Shown here one piece after another: positions 22,330-34,537 of a stretch of 64,000 bases of DNA. Position numbers and translations under genes: made by a program. Source of the DNA: Haematococcus lacustris (Eukaryota > Chlorophyta > Chlorophyceae > Chlamydomonadales > Haematococcaceae); assembly GCA_030144725.1 (NCBI GenBank), contig JASKMD010000202.1, positions 62,001-126,000 on the forward strand, written 5' to 3'. The notes beneath the pieces are model-generated. The model made no database searches, was not told the DNA's origin, and saw nothing but the letters and a program-made list of their open reading frames with translations. Position 1 is the stretch's first letter. The number at the start of each line of letters is the position of its first letter.

Positions 22330-25300
22330 TCAGGTAGCGGCCGGTTGCCACGCGGCCCGCCACACCGGCTCGCCCGCTGAGCCGAGCCGCAGCGGAGGGC
22401 CCCACTCCGGGCGGCACACACCGGGCAAGGACGGCGAAGAGCAAGCTAGGCACGAGTCGGTTGCGTGCGAACGGTCTGTCGCGATGGGAAGGCCGCCACT
22501 GTACTTTGAGCTCCGTGTCAAGTGCCCGGGTGTCGGTAGGGTGGGGTCATCGCGCGGCAACCAGACCATTTTCCACACTAGGCTGTATCGCGGCGCTCCT
22601 GCTGCGACAGCTGAGGGGGGCGAGATGCGGTGCGAGGTGTCCTGGTCCATCAGCACCACCCTGCACATTGTAGACAAGAGGAGCAGAAGGTGGTGAAGGA
22701 CATGCTTGACAACTCCATACCTGCCGCCTAGGAGCTAGCTGTGATGGGCCCCTTCCATTTTCCGCTATTCCCCCTGTTTCCTCTTTCCCTTCCCCTCCCT
22801 GTGGGGCCCCTGCCCCTGCCCCTGCCCTGGACCCTCTCCTGCCCCTACCCCTACCCCTACCCCTACCCCTGCGGCCCCCTCCCCTGCCCCTGCCTCAGCC
22901 CCAGCCAAGGCCCGCGCCCCACTGCCTTCCCCTGCCTCACCGTCCAGGAGCAGGGCGAGCAAAGACGCCAACCTGTGTGGAGGGGTCCACAAACAGTGTC
23001 TCCGCGTGCAGCTCATCCGGCCAGGCCTCGTTGAGGTACAGCAGCATGGACACAAAGCGGGGGCGGCCAGGCTCCCTGCAGCCGTGTCACCACAGTGCCA
23101 CACCCCCCTGCTGCTGCAGACACTCGGGCTACTGCCACGCAGCCTGCTCACACTGCCTGCCTGCTGCTCAATGCCTACTCAGGCTGCCTGCCCCGCATCA
23201 CTTGGCCACCCTGGTGCTGCAACTAACACGCTGCCTGTTTGACTACATGCATGGCCTTGCCATTTCTTTGCCACAACCCCTTGTGCTGACCAGTTGCATA
23301 TTTGAAGCCCTGAAGCCCCACATTGTCGCTTAGAAACATCCCCAATGTTTACCTCCCACCCCCAACCACCCCAACCACCTTAACCACCATTCTACCATCC
23401 TTGTACCACCTGATGACACCGAAGGCAAACCCAGGGGGGATCATGAGGCATGCAACCAGCCAGTGCAACATCAACCTCGGCAGCCACCCCCAACATTATA
23501 TATGCTCATTGCGACTGCAACAAGGCATGGTGATGCTGGTGCCGCAGTTGCCTACCTAGGCACGTGCAGTTGCCCACCTAGGCAGCACCATGACTGCCTC
23601 ATGCCAACAAGGCAAGCAACAAAGCAAAGCTGGTTCCACTGATATCAGTATATGATATCATGGTTTGCATTTATATTGTCTCTTGGCAGTCCTATTATGT
23701 GCTAGATACATGGGGATCAGCTCAGCAAGATGCAGAAGACCTGCATCAGCCGGAGCATGTATTGGTAGAACAGTCCCTGGTAGTGCAACCCTGCTGAATG
23801 CAGCCACTGAGCCATGTCCTGCTTCCCAACAGCAGCTGTAGCAGCAGCTGGGTATGTGCAACAACACCTGCCTACCTGCCTACCACCTGGGCTGCATCCA
23901 GCGCACACCGTGTAACCTACAATTTAAACCACCCAAACCTCTAATTGGTCACACCTTTGCCGAACCCTGATCACCCATTTGTTCTGGCGCCCACCTGTTG
24001 TAGTAGTAGCCGTAGCAGTGCACCCATGGTGATGTCGGCGGCAACATCGCCGGGTTGGCGTCATCATGCCAGGAGCACGGGTCGCCTGCCATCACTGCGT
24101 TGCCAACGAACGACGATAGCCCTGCACCGCCCTCCTCTTCGCCGGCCTCACCCGCGTCTGCAAGCAGACGACAAGCAGCCGCGGCTTTCGCCCCTTCCTA
24201 TCGTCGCACCGGCGGGTGCACCATTGGCACATAGTGTCTCCTGAACTAGTCACAGCAAAGCAGGGGTCGGTCTTGGTCCGCCACATACCTCTCGCAGCGA
24301 GGTTCTTTCAGATCACCACACCGTCCGTCACACATTTTACGCAGCGACCGGGACCGCACCTTCCGACAGCATGTCTGCGGGCATGTGGCACAGCTGGTAC
24401 TCCGGGTAGAGGGCGGCCAGCCTGGCTTGCAGCGCGAGGAGCGCGTCGGGCGGGTCGTGCTCCAAAGCCTGTATAGGCACCGTCAGAGCCCAGTGTTGCC
24501 CAGCACTCGCAGCTCTTGCAGGCAGTGCCCGACACCTACTCAGTGCAACGACCCCAGCCACAGCCACTGCTATGCTGTTGGGTCGTGGCTGCCTCTGGCA
24601 AGGCTGTCTGTCTGGTTGTACACACTCCCACAATGGCACGGACATGCGTGTCAGCAACGAGGACAGGCTGCGCGAACGCCATTGGCAGCAGCCACCTAGC
24701 TGCTCTGCCTACAGTAGCCACGCCAGCAGTAAGACTGAAATTAATAATATACCAACCCTCTAGGGCTGTCCAGCTGCTAAGCGCCTACTAGGAGGGATGC
24801 TTGTCAGGGGCAGCAAAATGGCAGCAGTGGCAGAAGCGGCGGAGCCAGAGCGCTGGTGGCATTGCTGCTGCTGCTGCTGCTACTTCTATGAGGCTTCACA
24901 AGGTGGACGTGCTGGTTGCATCGCTGTCGTTTCCGCCGCTGCCACATAGGTGAGCTGAGTTGAGAGCACATCCACAGCAGGTGCACGGCCACGCACCTGC
25001 AGCATGTGCTGCCGCAGGCCCCATGTGGCCTGGTCCCCGACCCGGTCCACACAGGCCATCTCCCACTTGTCCTCTGGAGGCGGGCCGCTGTGGTCATGGC
25101 CTGCGGGTGCCACAAGCAGCCTGCTGATTGTTGGTGCTGTGGCCATGACCAGGGTGAGACAGGGGAGGCTGAGGGAGCAGTAGGCAAGCCTCCCCCTCCC
25201 CTTCCCACTCAGCCCCTCCCCTCCCCCTCAACCCCTATCCCTCCATGACCAGGGTGCGGCAGTGGAGGAGGAAGGAGCAGTGGAGCCAGCCTCCCCCTCC

Positions 25301-28300
25301 CCGTCCCCCTCAACCCCTACCCCTCAGCCCCTATCCCTCCATGACCAGGGTGCGGCAGTGGAGGAGGAAGGAGCAGTGGAGCCAGCCTCCCCCTCCCCGT
25401 CCCCCTCAACCCCTACCCCTCAGCCCCTATCCCTCCATGACCAGGGTGCGGCAGTGGAGGAGGAAGGAGCAGTGGAGCCAGCCTCCCCCTCCCCGTCCCC
25501 CTCAACCCCTACCCCTCAGCCCCTATCCCTCCATGACCAGGGTGCGGCAGTGGAGGAGGAAGGAGCAGTGGAGCCAGCCTCCCCCTCCCCGTCCCCCTCA
25601 ACCCCTACCCCTCAGCCCCTATCCCTCCATGACCAGGGTGCGGCAGTGGAGGAGGAAGGAGCAGTGGAGCCAGCCTCCCCCTCCCCGTCCCCCTCAACCC
25701 CTACCCCTCAGCCCCTATCCCTCCATGACCAGGGTGCGGCAGTGGAGGAGGAAGGAGCAGTGGAGCCAGCCTCCCCCTCCCCGTCCCCCTCAACCCCTAC
25801 CCCTCAGCCCCTATCCCTCCATGACCAGGGTGCGGCAGTGGAGGAGGAAGGAGCAGTGGAGCCAGCCTCCCCCTCCCCGTCCCCCTCAACCCCTACCCCT
25901 CAGCCCCTATCCCTCCATGACCAGGGTGCGGCAGTGGAGGAGGAAGGAGCAGTGGAGCCAGCCTCCCCCTCCCCGTCCCCCTCAACCCCTACCCCTCAGC
26001 CCCTATCCCTCCATGACCAGGGTGCGGCAGTGGAGGAGGAAGGAGCAGTGGAGCCAGCCTCCCCCTCCCCGTCCCCCTCAACCCCTACCCCTCAGCCCCT
26101 ATCCCTCCATGACCAGGGTGCGGCAGTGGAGGAGGAAGGAGCAGTGGAGCCAGCCTCCCCCTCCCCGTCCCCCTCAACCCCTACCCCTCAGCCCCTATCC
26201 CTCCATGACCAGGGTGCGGCAGTGGAGGAGGAAGGAGCAGTGGAGCCAGCCTCCCCCTCCCCGTCCCCCTCAACCCCTACCCCTCAGCCCCTATCCCTCC
26301 ATGACCAGGGTGCGGCAGTGGAGGAGGAAGGAGCAGTGGAGCCAGCCTCCCCCTCCCCGTCCCCCTCAACCCCTACCCCTCAGCCCCTATCCCTCCATGA
26401 CCAGGGTGCGGCAGTGGAGGAGGAAGGAGCAGTGGAGCCAGCCTCCCCCTCCCCGTCCCCCTCAACCCCTACCCCTCAGCCCCTATCCCTCCATGACCAG
26501 GGTGCGGCAGTGGAGGAGGAAGGAGCAGTGGAGCCAGCCTCCCCCTCCCCGTCCCCCTCAACCCCTACCCCTCAGCCCCTCCCACTCACCTTCTTCCCTT
26601 CAGCCCCTCCCCTCCAGTCCCTACCCCTCAGCCCCTCCCCCTCAGTCCCTCCCCCTCCCCTGCCCCTCCTGCAGGCATCTTACCCCCGCACTTCACCTGC
26701 GTGCGTCAGCCAGTCCAGGAGCTGGCTGCGCTCCTCCTCCCTCAACAGCCCATCCAGTACCACCAGCTCAGCTGCGTCATAGCGGCTGCCGCCTGCTCAC
26801 ACACATCCAGATACACACGCGCCCTCCCATAATGTGCGCTGATACTGACAGCGCTGCGTCTGCTGCACACACCACGAGGGGGAGAAGGCGCACCGGCAGG
26901 ACCGGCTGAATGGCACAAAATGCCCAGGTGGGCAAGGAACTAGGAGGCTCACCGGCAGGAACAAGCTGCGGAGAGTGAGCGGGGGCAGGGTGTGCAAAGG
27001 AGGTGCCCACCATCCGCATGGCCAGGCATGGGCAGGCTGAGGACAGCCACTCATAACAGACCTCCTCCTACCCTCCTCTGTTGTCTGTGCTCTGGGAATG
27101 CTCCTCACACCGCACCCCTGGCCTGCAGGCGCTCAAGCTGCTACACTGCCCAGGCAGGCAAGGAAACAGGTTGCAGGTCACCGGTAGCAAGGGCAGGCAG
27201 CCAGGGCCGGCGGCCAAGTGGCAAGAAAGCAGGTTGCCCATCTCAGGTCAGCAGGCAGGCAGCCAGGGCTGGCAGCCCAGCTGGCACGCACCTGATGAGG
27301 ACGGCACCTGGCCAGCATCCAAGCTCAAGCTCAGGCTCACTCGCGTGCTGACCAGCTGGTCCAGCACCAGCCCCTGCCCCGCCCCGCTCCCCCTCTCCCC
27401 CTCCTCCCCCAGCCCCTCACCTCCACCCAGCCCTGACCCTGACTGAGTCTCAACCTCAGCCTGGCCTGACTCAGAAGCTAGGTGGGAGCTGGGCGGCAGC
27501 TGCAGCGGCCTGACCAGGCGGTAGTACTCAGCGTGCGCGGCCCTGACCCTGTCCCTGACCTGCAGCAGGCTCAGGTCAGCATGGCTAGGCTGGGCTGCTG
27601 CCACCAGGGTCGGGGCCAGGCCCAGCTGCAGCAGCAGGTCGTTGAGGGGGGCGGCGCACTGCAGGGCGGCAGCGCCCCCCACCAGGTACACAAGGCGCCC
27701 TGCCTGCACGCCTGACAGGAGGCTGGGGCCAGGGCTGGGGGGGCCAGGGGGGCCAGGGGGGCTGGGGGGGCCGGGGGGGCTGGTGGGGCCAGGCCCAGGG
27801 TCCCCATGAGGGGTGACAGAGGCTGGGTCTGATGGGGGGAGGGATCTGGGGCTGCTGTAGGTGGTGCTGTTGGTGCGGGCGGGGCGGTCGGTGCTGGGTG
27901 CTGGGTCAGGGGCGGGAACCCCTAGCTGACTGGCCCCTGCTGCTGCTGCTGCTGCTGCTGCTGCAACTGGCTCCACCTGGTCAGCCTGCCTGTCTGCTGC
28001 TGCCTGTGTGGCAGGGTGGTGTCCAGAGGGCCGCAGGGCTGGTCTGCGCCGCCCCCTCCTCCCAGCCCCAGCCAGGCCTTGCTCCGCCCTGCGCCTGGGC
28101 AGCTGCTCTGTTAGCTGGCTGACGGTCAGGGTGCTGGCGGAGGTGTGGGTGAGGGCGGTGACGGCAGCGGGCTGCAGGAGGGGGAACAGCAGGGGCGCGT
28201 TGAGCCGGATGACCTCCACCTCATCCTCAGGGAAGCCGAGCAGGAAGGCACCCTCTGCTACACCTAACCCTACAGGCAAGGGAGGGGGAGAGCCAGGCGG

Positions 28301-28738
28301 GCCGGAAGAGGGCGGCGGGGAGGTGGGCTGGTGGCAGATGGGCTGTTGGTGAGGGGGAGCAGGGGCAGCTCCCTGCTCCAGCACAACCTGCCCCTGCCCC
28401 TCAGGCCCCTCCTGCAGCTGCGCGATGTGACCTCCACCCAGGCTGCTGCCAGTGGTGTCGCTGCCTGCCACTGCTGCTGCTGCTGCGTTCCCCTCGGCAA
28501 GGTGTGGGAGGAGGTCGGAAATGCTGGCGACCACCTGGCTGCCTGCGGTGGCCTGTCGGCTGCAGGACGCGACGCTAAGATAGCGAGGTCGCGGAATGGC
28601 TGCGGGATAAAGAGTTGCGATGCTCGCGGGATGCAGAAGCTGTTGGGAGGCTCTGTTGCAGGCCGTCAGTCGGGTATTGTGAGTGTGTGTGGCGGGCTGC
28701 AGCTGCCTTCCAAGCTTGCACCTCAGCCGCCCTGCCAT
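22330..28738 (-). CDS. 2-oxoglutarate/Fe(II)-dependent oxygenase with long N-terminal region
   Basis: Seven exons, all phases consistent: 28738-27292, 26792-26697, 25100-24997, 24468-24360, 24085-23995, 23075-22941, 22660-22330. They encode 770 residues from ATG 28738 to TGA 22330. The C-terminal 270 residues are a jelly-roll oxygenase: LVVLDGLLREEERSQLLDWL entry helix, PPPEDKWEMACVD, the Fe-binding HxD in CSWHDDANP, SPWVHCYGYYYN, RPRFVSMLLYLNE, the distal His in MDQDTSHRISPPS, and Arg for 2-oxoglutarate in APRYSLVWK. This resembles prolyl-hydroxylase-like plant/algal oxygenases; the substrate is not inferable. Exon 1 (482 residues) begins with a basic, Ser/Ala-rich, organelle-targeting-like stretch. 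It then has Ala/Pro/Gly-rich sequence and two ordered parts: LLGFPEDEVEVIRLNAPLLF, which faintly recalls an mTERF helix pair, and LVYLVGGAAALQCAAPLNDL. Intron 2 is filled by the 96-bp minisatellite. Confidence 0.85.
25146..26590. repeat. 96-bp minisatellite: 14 identical copies plus one diverged copy
   Basis: Identical 96-bp units from 25245 to 26588 (14 x 96), preceded by one diverged unit at 25146-25244. 96 is a multiple of 3 and the unit has no stop in two plus-strand frames, so open readings of about 500-550 residues result. They are not genes: the array lies inside intron 25101-26696 of the minus-strand oxygenase. Confidence 0.97.
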
Positions 28739-29931
28739 GTCGTAGCGACGCGTCCAGCCGCTGTGATGTGGTGATGTGGTATTTTGAAGGCGTGAACATG
28801 TGAAGGCTTGCTTGGAAATGCAAGCCTGGCCATGACGAGCAGCCGTTACTTGTGACAGGGTTTCACGCTTCCGCGTTCAGTGTGTCAACCTCAAGTGCTT
28901 ACAATGCGATGTGCAACACGCACACATTGCATGACTTCATGTTGAGCCCATGTGCACCTTGCTATGAAATGCGTTACAGAAAGTCCCGAACCCCTAAAGG
29001 GGGAGGGCGGCCTAGCAGCCTGACGCCTGACGGCTTAAGCGGTGTAAGCCACATCATCGCATGGAACGATGACGTCCCAAGTTATGTCATGACGCGCTTG
29101 CAGCTTTGGCCGCTGTTGCTTGGTGATTCCTTGCTTCGTACTAGCATTAGATCACATGTGGTAGTACCTGCTTCGCACCTGCTTGGTGTTGCAGAGCTTA
29201 CCGTCTTAGTGCTGCCCAACTAAGCAACGGCGCCTGTCAATACAACCTCACCCCAGGAAGCTCTGTAGCGACATCAGAAGCGTCCACAGCGCAACCCAGG
29301 CCAGCATAGTAGCAGGTTTGCAAAACAATTCAACACCATGCATTACTATGCAACATAGGAACATACCGAAACGCGATACATGACCCCCGGGTTAGATGAG
29401 GTGATGTTAGGTGCAACACTAGGTGGCTGCGGCACACAGTTGTCTGGAATCAGCCCAAGCGTAGTTGGCTAGGTAGCAACCACAGCTGAAGGCCGAAAAA
29501 AATCAAGAACACCTGGACCACGTCAGACACCCCTTTTAGTCCAGAAGCTATGAGTTACCCGTTACCAGTACCCCTCCCTTCCAGGCCCCCAGAGGGGGAG
29601 GGCGGCCAAGCAGCCTGACAGCTGACAGCTGCAGAGGTGCCAGCCATCATCATCAACAGCTCAGATAAAACCCCAACAATAGTGTGATGCCGCCTCCAGC
29701 AAGAGTGAGTCAGTGCTGCCGCCTGGGCCCAGCGCACCTCTGCTGTAACTATCCACCTTGGCCATGCTGCCGCTGGCTGATACGTAGCCATGTGGCAGAA
29801 CAACACTACTACATGCCCCATGCTGCACCATGCGACGCCAGGGAGGAGATGACTAATGAAGGCATCTTTGCTGCCCGCCCCTTGGCCGTTCCAAATCCAT
29901 AATGCCTCTTTACCTTGGTCTTTGGTTTGGG

Positions 29932-30030
29932 TAGGTGGTGGTAGCATGCCGTGCCCCAGGCGGAAGCTCCTCCCTCAAGGCACTCCGGTGCTGCCGGAGT
30001 CGTCTTCTTCTTCTTTGTCTGCTGCTTAGT
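29932..30030 (-). repeat. Dispersed repeat R1, copy 2
   Basis: Minus-strand order: GAAGAAGAAGAC, hairpin stem ACTCCGG/CCGGAGT (29982-29988 with 29994-30000), CTTGAGGGAGGAGCTTCCGC, CTGGGGCACGGC, CCACCACCTACCC. It aligns along its whole length with the copy at 51003-51100. Confidence 0.75.
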
Positions 30031-30089
30031 CCTTTGGTACATGACAGTCTGTCTCCAAGGCTGACTGCTCGCGCAGGGTGGGTGTGCGA

Positions 30090-30170
30090 GGGTAGAAAGG
30101 GCCTGCCTCGAGGCTACGCTCCTCCCTCAATGCAACCCTCGCCGGCGAAGGCATAGTCTTTCCTAAATTC
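30090..30170 (-). repeat. Dispersed repeat R1, copy 3 (partial)
   Basis: Contains the hairpin (CCTTCGCCGGCGAGG type), then TTGCATTGAGGGAGGAGCG. It is shorter and more diverged than copies 2 and 4. Confidence 0.55.
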
Positions 30171-30201
30171 TTGCAGGGCGGGCACCATGGCCTGATGGGC
30201 A

Positions 30202-33200
30202 TCACTTGCGCGTCATGGCGGCGCCCACCCGCTGAGCCACCTCCTGCTCTGTGATCTCCTCCTGGGTGTCGCCCTGACCAACACACACAGCAACAGCAGC
30301 AGCATGAGCATGAGCAGGCGCGGCAGCATGAGCAGCAGCAGCAGCGGCAAGGTCCAGCGTGAACTAGCGTGAAGGGGGGAAGTGTGAACTACGAAAGCCG
30401 CTAGTGTAAGGAGCGTGAAATTGCACAGCACAGGGCAGCATAGGCCTTGGCAGCAAAGGCCTGGCTCTTCCTCCCGCCCTGCCTTCCCCTCCGACTGCTC
30501 CCTCAACTCCTGCCCTGCCCTGCCTGCCCCTTACCTGAAGCTCTGCGCCCACCCCTTCCAAGTAGCCCTTCAAGAAGTCCTTGGTGCTAGCATACATCAT
30601 CTTGCTCTTGATGCTGCTGCCCAGAGGGGCCCTGCAGCAGCGGGGTGCAGGTCAGTGTTTTTGTTATTTATGGCCTCCATTCTATTTACATGTTCAATGC
30701 CCTAAAGTTCATAAGTGGACCTGACTTGAACACATGATTCAAGTGCATTAGTCAGCAACATCTACGCTTAGGTGCAGGGAGGGGTGCAGGTGCAGGCCAG
30801 GTCAGGTGCAGGCCAGAGTGAGGTGCAGTGTGCCGCCAGGCAATGACTCGCCATGCCAGCGGCCTGATCAACTTTAGCACCATCGTGCACATGGCATGAG
30901 TACACAACAGTATTTTGAGCCAGACCACACACAGGAATGGCAAGTTTGTGGCGACCAGCAGAATGCATCATGCAGCACAACATTTTCAGGTCCGGATTTT
31001 CAGGTCCGGACCTGATGTTAGGTCAAAAACCCAACATCGGAAGCATGATGAGTGACAGTCACTAGGCTACATATTCGCATACTGTGCATCACAGTGCACA
31101 CTTTCCCAGCAAGCGCAGTGAAGGACCGGCATCCCCAGACAGTTGAGAACTGAATACACACATCGGAGTCAAAGCTGTTGTGGAGCAGGTGTTGGACTCA
31201 CCAGTGCAGGAATACAAGCTTGTTGTTGATCTGCCCCGTGTCAGCATTGCTGTAGGCATAGTCATACACAGCATACCTGCAGGCAATAACATCAGCAGCT
31301 CGTCAGTGCCGTGCCAACAGAAGCAACAACAGCTCAAGCTTGCTCCACCTGGTCGGCCTGCCTTCGTGAGGAGGAAGGGGGTGGCTGTAGCTCCTCCCCA
31401 CTGCTGGCTTTGCTAGTGATCATAAGACTACCATCATCATCATCAGCAGGTTGTCGACTACCATCATCATCATCAGCAGGTTGTCTAGCAGTTGCACATG
31501 CATGAAGGGCAGGGACTAGGCGCCGCAGTGACCCTGCACTCAGCCCCCAGGCCCATGCTCCACCGCCAAGAGCTGACCTGCATTGGGAGTCAGGGAGGGC
31601 CGCCATGAACTGATCGTAGGAGGAGCCAGGCGCACCCACTTGGTCCACCACCACCTGCATGCCGGCACACAGGCAGCCAGCTGTCCCTCACACTGAGCCC
31701 AGGCACCGGGCAGGGCACAGCTCATATGCAGCAACACCACACCACACCACACCACCCCTCCATTCACCTCAGCTCAGCTCAGTCTCAGTGCTTAGGACAC
31801 AGCCTGCCTCTGCAGCACCACTACCACCACCACCACCACCTCCAATAACAGCTCAGTCTCTTCTGCTCAAGCCTGCTGCTGCTGTTGTTGATGAAACTGA
31901 TGACGCCCTCTAAGCACATAGCGCTGCCTGAACATCATGAAGTGTATCCTCGACAACATCATCCACATTCATCAGGCAGGAAGCTGAGGAGGCTGGCCTG
32001 CCCCTCCCTCACCTGACCTGGTCACTGCCCACCCAGCGCCTGCCACACCCATCCACCCCTCCACCCCTCCACTCCTCCACCCCTCCACTCCTCCACCCTT
32101 CCACCCCTCCACCCCACTCACCTCAGTGCCTGCCTCATCAATCTTGTACGTGATCCATTTGTACTGCAGGCACCATGCGCCAGAGCCATGCATGGTAACT
32201 GCCACAGCCATGCAGGCCATGCTTTGATGCCTGGATGTGGCTGCAGCCTTGCCCCACACCTGTGTGTCAGCTACCCAGGCACTTGACCCCCAGCCTGCGG
32301 CCTCACCCTGCCACAGCCCAGCCACTACCAGCTGCAGGGCCTTTGAAGAGCTGCGGCTGCACGTCCCACAGCAAGACAAAGTGCTGCCACCAGCCTTATG
32401 CTGCAGCCTGCTGCCGGCAGGGCTTGGTTGCAGCTGCAGCTGCCAGGTTCACCGCAAGACCAACTGCTGCCACCAGCCCTTTATTAGGAGCAACAGCTTC
32501 AGGAGCTGCAGCTGCCCGTCTGCCCCTCGCGAGACGGGTAAGACCATGTACTGAGACAAGCCTGCTGCCGGCAGGGCTCTGCTCACCAGCGCCCTGAGCT
32601 GGCTGCTTCTGAAGGCGGTTGTGAAGCACAAGCCACCACCAGGGTAGCAGGCAGGGCCCAGCCCAGCGTAGGGAGCTCGCACGAGCTGCAGGGGCCCGGC
32701 CGTGACCAGGTCATCCCAGTCTTGCTCCTCAGACAACCCACTAACTGTTTTTCTAACCTGGTTTTTTTAATTTAAATCCTACACTGAATTGAATTGAAGT
32801 TGCTGATATGTTATCACCAGCACGTTATTTGCAGCAGTTGAGGCAGGCATGCTGTGGAGGAGCTGGCAGGGAGGTCCGGGTGGCAGGCAGGGAAGTCAGA
32901 TTGCAGGCAGTGTGCTACTGCACGGGTTTGGATCAAGCCCGGCCCTGGCCCTGGCTGTGAGGCCCCGCTGCAACTCCAGCAAAGCTGATTTGAGGTTGTA
33001 AGGCAGGGTGTGGCGTGGCTGTGCCCCTGCTGTGCTGCCAGGGCTGGCCCCGCTACAGCCAGCTCCACCCTGTCGGCAGTGGCCAGGCTGGCAGGCAGGG
33101 CAAGCAGTGCAGGCGGTGGCCCAGCCTGACAGCCTTCCCCTGCCAGCTGGGGCAAAGGGTACCACGGCAAGTCAGCTGGCGCAAGGGTTACAGTTAGGGT

Positions 33201-34537
33201 TAGGGGTAGGGCAAGGCTGGTGAACCGAGTGCAGCAGCGGTGGGGGGCTAGCCTGGGGGCCCTCTGAGCCTAGTGATCAGTCCTAGTGACAGCCAGCCTG
33301 CCGCCTCAAGGCACTCATCACACACCTACATGCTGAGTTAGGGTTAGGGCTAGCCTAGGGAAAGCCTAACCCTGACCCTACATGCTGGGCTAGGGTTAGG
33401 GTAAGCCTAGGGTAAGCCTAACCCTAACCCTAGCCCTACATGCTGGTGCCTCACTGGGCTTCAATACACCACAGGCTGCTGCTGCTGGTGTAGCGGTGAC
33501 AGTGGCAGCAGCATGCGGACATGGCTAGCTGTAGCAGCCACTGAGAGCAGATGAGAGCAGAGCTCAGGGGCACAGCACCACTGGCCTCTGAGGGCAGCAG
33601 CTCTGAGGGCAGCAGCCACTCACCAGGGACTTGGCCTTGATGTGGTTGAAGATGTTGATGCACTGCTCGTTCAGGCCGATGCCCGCCATGGATTTCTGTG
33701 GGCAGGCCGCACAGGCAGGCATGAGACCACGGTGCAGCCTAACAGCCCAGCACATCTGCGCTGGCCCTACTGAGCGGCCAATACCCCGCTGCTCTGGCTG
33801 CACTAGAGATTCAACTAAGCACGCCCCCCTCCTCCAGCTGGCCCTGCCTTTGGATGCTTTGGCTGCTGGTGACCATCGTGTACTGCTGGCAGCTGAGAAG
33901 TGCATGGCGTGACGGGCAGGGCAGGATATGGCATGACACAATGATCATGGCGATAAGGTCAGGTCAGGTCCTAGTGGGCAGGGCAGGGCAGGGCAGGGCA
34001 CACTGGGCAGGGGCAGTGGTATTCTAAGGGCACCTTGCCAGCAGCGCCATTGGGCCGCCCCAGCCTAGGCAGGTCGTGGGGTACGGGGAGGGTGCCTGGG
34101 CCCAGAGCCTCAGACCCATGAGAGCCATTGTGGGATACTAGCGCTGGGGCTGGGGGCGGCGAAGGTGTTGGTGTAGGCCTGTCCAGGGGCGGGCATGAGC
34201 TGGTGTGGAGCGCAGGTGCAGTGAACTTCGGGAGTGTCATGACGGGCGCAGCGGAGCTATGGTGTGTTCGCGGCGTGGCGTGTGGCACGCTGGGGCCAGT
34301 GGCCGGGCCAGTGGACGCACTGAGGCCCACAGCCTTGAAGTCAAGAGAATGCAGGAAAAGAAAGAACGCGTCCCTAGCCTGCACGTAGTCCTCTTCGCGG
34401 ATGAACCCAGCATCCAGACCAGCCTTGATTTGCTGGGCTTTCAAGAATGCACGTTTGATCTGGTCGAAGTCGTCCTGGGTAATTAAGCCTTCTGACATGG
34501 CGGCCCGAGCATTGCGCAACGCGCCAATGTCAGCCAT
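30202..34537 (-). CDS. ADF: ADF/cofilin-family actin-depolymerising protein with N-terminal extension
   Basis: Seven phase-consistent exons: 34537-34034, 33695-33624, 32163-32122, 31654-31578, 31276-31202, 30631-30535, 30273-30202 (TGA 30204-30202); 312 residues. Residues about 170-312 are a complete ADF homology domain: SMAGIGLNEQCINIFNHIK, YKWITYKIDEAG, SSYDQFMAALPDSQCRYAVY, NNKLVFLHWAPLGSSIKSKM, and the actin-binding helix KMMYASTKDFLKGYLEGVGA, ending QEEITEQEVAQRV. It would bind G/F-actin and sever or depolymerise filaments. Exon 1 adds 168 residues: two similar helical repeats (GLITQDDFDQIKRAFLKAQ and GFIREEDYVQARDAFFLFL, SHOCT-like spacing), then a Ser/Pro/Thr-rich linker. Typical ADFs start at the position of SMAGIG, whose Met could be an alternative start in exon 2. 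Confidence 0.88.
33185..33440. repeat. Interspersed telomere-like GTTAGGG / CCCTAAC tracts in ADF intron 2
   Basis: Short runs of GGGTTAGGG and AACCCTAACCCTA in both orientations, with CTAGCCTAGG palindromic joints, in the intron between exons 33695-33624 and 32163-32122. The same intron has loosely repeated, GCTGCTGCCACCAGCC-rich DNA at 32330-32560. Confidence 0.7.

Larger units (their letters stand above)
28739..30201. other. Intergenic region with dispersed repeats, no supported gene
   Basis: Lies between the oxygenase start (28738) and the ADF stop (30202). Two similar segments at about 28990-29040 and 29578-29635 share GGGGGAGGGCGGCC(T/A)AGCAG and CCTGAC. R1 copies are at 29932-30030 and 30090-30170. 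I see no coding exon. Confidence 0.5.

Noticed and set aside
22290..22335. tRNA-like T-loop word GTTCAAATC
   Set aside because: No acceptor stem, D-arm or anticodon arm could be paired around it.
25245..26909. A 554-residue open frame with 14 identical 32-residue repeats on the plus strand
   Set aside because: It is the 96-bp minisatellite read through. The DNA lies inside a phase-consistent intron of the minus-strand oxygenase, and a second frame is equally open.
32449..32736. 95-residue minus-strand frame inside ADF intron 2
   Set aside because: Begins plausibly but overlaps locally repeated DNA and has no match I recognise. Including it would disrupt the phase-perfect ADF model.
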